Positions 28,823 through 32,807 of a stretch of 32,807 nucleotides of DNA are shown piece after piece. The stretch lies in the NCBI GenBank assembly GCA_019421015.1, contig JAHZGC010000014.1:1-32807 (forward strand). The letters are read 5' to 3'. Numbering within the stretch: the stretch's first letter is position 1; each line of letters starts with the position of its first letter. Below the pieces are notes generated by a model that was not told the DNA's origin, ran no database searches, and worked only from the letters and a program-made list of their open reading frames with translations. Source of the stretch: Coriobacteriaceae bacterium. Its GTDB lineage: Bacteria; Actinomycetota; Coriobacteriia; Coriobacteriales; UMGS124. A program made the translations under genes and the position numbers.

Positions 28823-29647
28823 ATGTTCGGAGACAAGCTCGAGGCAGTGCGCGCCACGGTGCCGCTGGTCCACTGCATCACCAACTACGTGACGGTCCAC
28901 GACGTGGCCAACGTGGTGATCGCCTGCGGCGGCTCGCCCATCATGAGCGACGAGCCGGCCGACGTCGAGGACATCACCTCGATCTGCGGAGCCCTCGACG
29001 TGAACATCGGCACGCTCAACCAGCGCACCATCCAGGCTATGGCCCTGGCCAGCGCCCGGGCCCAGGAGCTCGGCCACCCCATCGTGCTCGACCCGGTGGG
29101 CGCCGGTGCGAGCCGTCTGCGTACCAACACCGCGGCGACCCTGCTCGACCAGCGGGCCATCACCTGCGTGCGGGCCAACATGAGCGAGGTCAAGGCCCTG
29201 GCGAGCGGTGCGGCCGCCACCCGCGGGGTCGACGCCGCCCCGGGCGACGCCGTGACCTACGAAAACCTAGACGCCATGGCCGCCTACACGCGCGACTTCT
29301 CCCGGGCCTGCGGGGCCATCGTGGCCGTCTCAGGCGCCATCGACCTGGTGAGCGACGCCGAGCACACCTACGTCGTCTCCAACGGCCACCGGCTTATGGC
29401 GGGCATCACCGGCTCGGGCTGCATGCTCTCGGCCGTGACCGCGGCCTACCTGGCCGCTAACCCCGACGACCGCCTCGGGGCCGTGGCCGCCGCCTTCGCG
29501 ATGTTTGGCCTGGCGGGCAAGCTGGCTGCCGAGCGCGCGGAGAACGAGGGCGTGGGCAACGCCACCTTCTCGAACTACCTCATCGACGCCGTGGGCGCCA
29601 TGGACGCCGACACGCTGAACCGAGGTGCCCTCTATGAGCTGCTCTAG
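28823..29647 (+). CDS. thiM: Hydroxyethylthiazole kinase
   Basis: Phosphorylates 4-methyl-5-(2-hydroxyethyl)thiazole, the salvage route to the thiazole half of thiamine. 274 residues. Family stretches are VHCITNYVTVHDVANV near 16-31, DPVGAGASRLRT near 91, and GITGSGCMLSA near 195, which holds the catalytic Cys of the GSGC motif. ATG 28823 follows AAAGGAGGAAC. It is the first gene after the TPP riboswitch and overlaps thiE by 14 bases. No genes for new synthesis of the thiazole ring are in the window, which points to salvage. Confidence 0.95.
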   Translation: MFGDKLEAVRATVPLVHCITNYVTVHDVANVVIACGGSPIMSDEPADVEDITSICGALDVNIGTLNQRTIQAMALASARAQELGHPIVLDPVGAGASRLRTNTAATLLDQRAITCVRANMSEVKALASGAAATRGVDAAPGDAVTYENLDAMAAYTRDFSRACGAIVAVSGAIDLVSDAEHTYVVSNGHRLMAGITGSGCMLSAVTAAYLAANPDDRLGAVAAAFAMFGLAGKLAAERAENEGVGNATFSNYLIDAVGAMDADTLNRGALYELL

Positions 29648-30314
29648 GGATGCCGGGGCACCCGGGCCCCGCTACGACAAGGCCCGGCTGCCCCGAGATC
29701 TGGCGGTCTACGCCGTGACCGACTCGGCCTGGCTCGACGGCCGCGCCCTCGAAGACGTGGTGGCCCAGGCTATCGAGGGGGGTGCCACCTTCGTCCAGCT
29801 GCGCGAGAAGGGCTGCAGCCACGAGGAGCGCTGTGGGCTGGCCCGGCGGATTCTGCCGGTCTGCCGCGAGCACGGGGTGCCCTTCGTGGTCGACGACGAC
29901 GTGGCGTGCGCCCTTGCGGTCGGTGCCGACGGCGTGCACGTGGGCCAGTCCGACACCGCCTGCGCCGCCGCCCGCGCCATGCTGGGCCCCGACGCCGTCG
30001 TGGGGGTCTCGGCACAGACGCCCGAGCAGGCCCGCGCCGCCGCCGAGGCCGGCGCCGACTACCTGGGCGTGGGGGCGGCCTTCCCCACGAGCACCAAGGC
30101 CGACGCCGAGTTCACGGGCGTCGACGGGCTGGCCCGGGTCTGCGCCGCCACCGACCTGCCCGTCGTGGCCATCGGGGGCATCACGGCCGCCAACGCCGGC
30201 GAGCTGGCCTCCACGGGGGCCTGCGGCGTCGCGGTGGTCTCGGCCATATTCGCCGCTGCCGACCCCTCCGCCGCGGCGCGGGAGCTCAGGGCGGCCGTCG
30301 AGGGCTGGAGGTAG
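29634..30314 (+). CDS. thiE: Thiamine-phosphate synthase
   Basis: Joins HMP pyrophosphate and thiazole phosphate to form thiamine monophosphate. 226 residues with a TIM-barrel. Visible motifs are FVQLREKG, VDDDVACALAVGADGVHVGQ, and GAAFPTSTKADAE for phosphate binding, followed by VVAIGGI. ATG 29634 lies inside the end of thiM with GAGG eight bases upstream; the first ~20 residues are not conserved. It takes the products of ThiM and ThiD, whose genes flank it, so the three form one salvage route. Confidence 0.95.
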   Translation: MSCSRDAGAPGPRYDKARLPRDLAVYAVTDSAWLDGRALEDVVAQAIEGGATFVQLREKGCSHEERCGLARRILPVCREHGVPFVVDDDVACALAVGADGVHVGQSDTACAAARAMLGPDAVVGVSAQTPEQARAAAEAGADYLGVGAAFPTSTKADAEFTGVDGLARVCAATDLPVVAIGGITAANAGELASTGACGVAVVSAIFAAADPSAAARELRAAVEGWR

Positions 30315-30316
30315 CC

Positions 30317-31867
30317 ATGGACCTCAAGCGGGTTCTCACCATAGCGGGCAGCGACTCGAGCGGCGGCGCCGGCATTCAGGCCGACCTCAAGACCATCGCC
30401 GCCCACAGGCTCTACGGCGAGAGCGCCATCACGTCCCTCACTGCCCAGAACACCTGCGGCGTGACGGGCGTGCTCGACGTGCCGCCGGCCTTCGTGGCCC
30501 AGCAGATCGACGCCGTGTTCGACGACATCCGCCCCGACGCGGTCAAGATCGGCATGGTGTCCGCCCCCGCCATCGTCGGCGCCATCGCCGAGCGCCTGCG
30601 CCACCACGGCGCCGCCCACGTGGTGGTGGACCCGGTGATGGTGGCCACGAGCGGGGCCGACCTCATGGGCGAGGGCACGCCGCGCGCCCTGGTGGACGAG
30701 CTGTTCCCCCTGGCCGAGGTCGTGACCCCCAACATCCCCGAGGCCAGCGTGCTCGCAGGCTTCGACGCGGCCGGCCGCGGCCTGGACTCTATGGTCGAGG
30801 CGGCCCGGGCCGTGGCGCGGCTCACCCCGGGCGCCGTGCTTGTGAAGGGAGGCCACCTCGAGGGCGAGGACGCTGCCACCGACGTGCTCCTGCTCCCCGG
30901 CCAGACCGACCCGCTTATCCTGCGCGGCGTGCCGGTGGCCACAGCCAACACCCACGGCACCGGCTGCACGCTCTCGTCGGCCGTCGCCTGCAACCTTGCG
31001 TCGGGCATGAATGTGGCCGCGGCGGTGGCGGCGGCCAAGCGCTACCTTGAGCGCTGCCTCGCCTCGGGCCTCGACCTGGGGCGGGGGAGCGGTCCCCTCG
31101 ACCACATGGCCGCCTATCGCGGCGTGCCCCAGCCCCAGCCCGTGGCGGAGAAGCCCGCGCAGCCGCAGGGGGCTCCTGCCGGGCGCCGTCGCCGCGTGCT
31201 GGTGGTGGGCGGCTCGCCCGAACGCCCCCGGCCTGAGCTGTTGCGCGCCCTGGCCCTGCAGGCCGACCTCGTGGTGGCCTGCGACTCAGGCGCCGACGCC
31301 TGCCGCAGCGCCGAGGTGCTCGTGGACGCGATCGTGGGCGACGAGGACTCCGTGAGCGACGGCGGCCTCGCCTACGCCCGCGCCGCCGGGGCGCAGGAGC
31401 TCACCTTCCCCGAGGACAAGGACGCCGTGGACCTGGCCCTGGCCTTGGAGTGGGTGCGCGAGAACGTGCCCGACGTGCTCGACGTGACCCTGACCGGCGT
31501 CACCGGCGGCAGGGCCGACCACGGCCTGGCCGCGCTGGGCCTGGCGGCGCGCGCGGCCGACCTGTGCCCCGCCGTCGAGGAGAACGACGCCTCCTGCCGG
31601 GTGCTCTCGCCTGCGGGGCGTCCCGAGTGGGCGTTCGCCCCGAGCGACCGGGGGCGCACGGCGAGCGTGGTGGCCCTGCTGGGGCCGGCCGTGGTGAGCG
31701 AGCGCGGCATGCGGTGGGACCTTGACCGCGCGACGCTTGAACCCCTGGGCGACCTGGGGGTCTCCAACGTGGTGGAATCGAACGAGGGCGCGGCGGTGGA
31801 GGTGCACGAGGGAGTCGCCCTCGTGTGCCTGCTGCGCGACCGCGTGACCAAGGTGGTGCGTGCGTGA
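30317..31867 (+). CDS. thiD: Fusion: hydroxymethylpyrimidine (phosphate) kinase and thiamine pyrophosphokinase
   Basis: 516 residues with two enzymes in one frame. Residues 1-265 are ThiD: AGSDSSGGAGIQADLKT at 10-26, VVDPVMVATSG near 103 and THGTGCTLSSA near 212. A Pro, Gln and Ala linker covers about 266-291. Residues ~292-516 resemble thiamine pyrophosphokinase (TPK/ThiN): CDSGAD near 322, GDEDSV near 341, PEDKDAVDLALALEW near 369, TGGRADH near 397 and SNEGAAVEV near 488. The first half phosphorylates HMP twice; the second converts thiamine to TPP. ATG 30317 follows GGAGG. Thiamine monophosphate made by ThiE is normally finished by ThiL, which is not seen here, while the TPK half serves salvaged thiamine. 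Confidence 0.9.
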   Translation: MDLKRVLTIAGSDSSGGAGIQADLKTIAAHRLYGESAITSLTAQNTCGVTGVLDVPPAFVAQQIDAVFDDIRPDAVKIGMVSAPAIVGAIAERLRHHGAAHVVVDPVMVATSGADLMGEGTPRALVDELFPLAEVVTPNIPEASVLAGFDAAGRGLDSMVEAARAVARLTPGAVLVKGGHLEGEDAATDVLLLPGQTDPLILRGVPVATANTHGTGCTLSSAVACNLASGMNVAAAVAAAKRYLERCLASGLDLGRGSGPLDHMAAYRGVPQPQPVAEKPAQPQGAPAGRRRRVLVVGGSPERPRPELLRALALQADLVVACDSGADACRSAEVLVDAIVGDEDSVSDGGLAYARAAGAQELTFPEDKDAVDLALALEWVRENVPDVLDVTLTGVTGGRADHGLAALGLAARAADLCPAVEENDASCRVLSPAGRPEWAFAPSDRGRTASVVALLGPAVVSERGMRWDLDRATLEPLGDLGVSNVVESNEGAAVEVHEGVALVCLLRDRVTKVVRA

Positions 31868-32807
31868 GTTCCGAGAGCGGGCATGCCGGACAGCTGAAGG
31901 GCTCCATGACCGAGGGCGGCATCGTAGGGCCCCTGGCGCTCTTTGCCCTGCCCATGCTGATGACCAACTTCTTCCAGCAGTTCTACGTGACGGTCGACTC
32001 CATGATCGTGGGGCAGTGGTCGGGCAACGTGGCCCTGGCCGCGGTGAGCACCTGCGCCTTCTTGATCTCGCCCATCGTGTGCTTCTTCAACGGGGTCTCG
32101 GTGGGGGCCGGCGTGGTCCTCGCCCAGCTGTTCGGCGCCCGCGACACGCGCCGCTTCGGCAACGCCGTGTGGGCGGCCGGGGTGCTGGCGCTCGTGGGCG
32201 GCCTGCTGATGACGGGCATCTGCATCGCCATCAGCAGGCCGTGCCTCTCGCTCATGAACCTCGAGGGAGAGGTGCTTGAGCAGGCGGTCGTCTACATGCG
32301 CACCTACGCCCTGGGCATGCTGCCCATGGTGGTCTACAACATGGGCTCGGCGGTGTTCCGCGCCCACGGCGACTCCCGCACGCCCATGGTGGTGCTGGCC
32401 GTGTCGTCGGTGCTCAACCTGGGACTGGCCTGCCTGTTCGTGATCGCGCTCGACCTGGGCGTGTTCGGGGCCGCCATGGCCACCGGCTGCGCCCAGCTCT
32501 TCTCGGCCTGCCTCACCCTGGCGCTCGTGTGGCGCCGCCGCGAGATGCTCTGCATCGCCGGCCGCGGTCCCGTCGTCGACGGCGCGATCATCCGGCGCAT
32601 GCTCGGGGTGGGCGTGCCCAACGGCGTGCAGATGATGGTGATCTGCCTCTCGAGCGTGATCATCTCGTCGCAGATCAACCTCTACGGCCTTGCGATCATG
32701 GACGGCTACGGCGCCTACTCCAAGATCGACGGCTGGCTCTACATGCCCATCGGTTCTATCCAGAGCGCCATCGTGATGTTCGTGGGGCAGAACATCGGCG
32801 CCGCCCC
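31864..32807 (+). CDS. MATE-family efflux transporter, 3' end outside the window
   Basis: 314 codons are readable to the window edge, about two thirds of a usual MATE protein. Typical stretches are LFALPMLMTNFFQQFY near 20, VDSMIVGQWSGNVALAAVS near 41, GVSVGAGVVLAQLFGARD near 77, and NMGSAVFRAHGDSRTPM near 160, with several membrane segments. MATE proteins use H+ or Na+ gradients to move small molecules out of the cell. The start GTG 31864 overlaps the stop of the thiD fusion (GTGA), so it belongs to the TPP-riboswitch operon. That setting suggests a thiamine-related substrate, or simply cotranscription; sequence alone cannot decide. Confidence 0.9.
   Translation, partial: MSSESGHAGQLKGSMTEGGIVGPLALFALPMLMTNFFQQFYVTVDSMIVGQWSGNVALAAVSTCAFLISPIVCFFNGVSVGAGVVLAQLFGARDTRRFGNAVWAAGVLALVGGLLMTGICIAISRPCLSLMNLEGEVLEQAVVYMRTYALGMLPMVVYNMGSAVFRAHGDSRTPMVVLAVSSVLNLGLACLFVIALDLGVFGAAMATGCAQLFSACLTLALVWRRREMLCIAGRGPVVDGAIIRRMLGVGVPNGVQMMVICLSSVIISSQINLYGLAIMDGYGAYSKIDGWLYMPIGSIQSAIVMFVGQNIGAA

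Overview
The window is high-GC DNA with actinobacterial gene order, most likely from a gut or oral member of the Coriobacteriia (Collinsella/Olsenella-like). The basis is the order metK-priA ... def-fmt-rsmB, a very large YhgE/Pip heptad-repeat protein beside an ABC ATPase and a TetR regulator, a single-chain anaerobic serine dehydratase, and a cupin regulator paired with an acyl-CoA synthetase. No rRNA gene, prophage, CRISPR array or intact insertion sequence was found. The genus assignment is inference.

Layout. 1-213: two tandem tRNA-Glu(CTC) genes, the first cut by the window edge, and a terminator. 232-6200: a YbhN-type membrane protein, L-serine dehydratase (minus), pyrrolidone-carboxylate peptidase, an ECF-type sigma factor overlapping a membrane-anchored partner, and palindromic repeats lying exactly on stop codons. 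6197-9717 (minus): a Tat-exported peptide-binding protein without a transporter, and gltX. 10039-16409: an operon of a divergent ABC ATPase, a 1569-residue YhgE/Pip protein and a TetR regulator, closed by a terminator. 16600-20501: a SAM-I riboswitch leading into metK and priA. 20544-23930: a probable accessory islet (Uma2 nuclease, acyl-CoA synthetase, XRE-cupin regulator). 24180-27070: def-fmt-rsmB. 27283-28503 (minus): ferritin and an FmdB zinc-ribbon protein. 28724-32807: a TPP riboswitch followed by thiM, thiE, a thiD-thiamine pyrophosphokinase fusion and a MATE transporter running off the window.

How the genes work together. The metK and thi operons are each under a metabolite riboswitch that senses the pathway product. 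def, fmt and rsmB act around translation: fMet-tRNA formation, deformylation and 16S rRNA methylation. The TetR gene at the end of the ABC/YhgE operon probably controls that operon, and an 8-bp inverted repeat upstream is a candidate operator. Sigma factor and membrane partner form a typical signalling pair.

The least explained structure is non-coding. One family of roughly 85-115 bp hairpins has three copies with divergent stems but conserved internal-loop sequences (1678-1791, 1784-1893, 23288-23373), plus a deleted relative at 6154-6201. A second hairpin family shares a TCTCCGAG side (21193-21234 and 28021-28085). The 1.6-1.9 kb and 6.2 kb copies overlap the stop codons of neighbouring genes.
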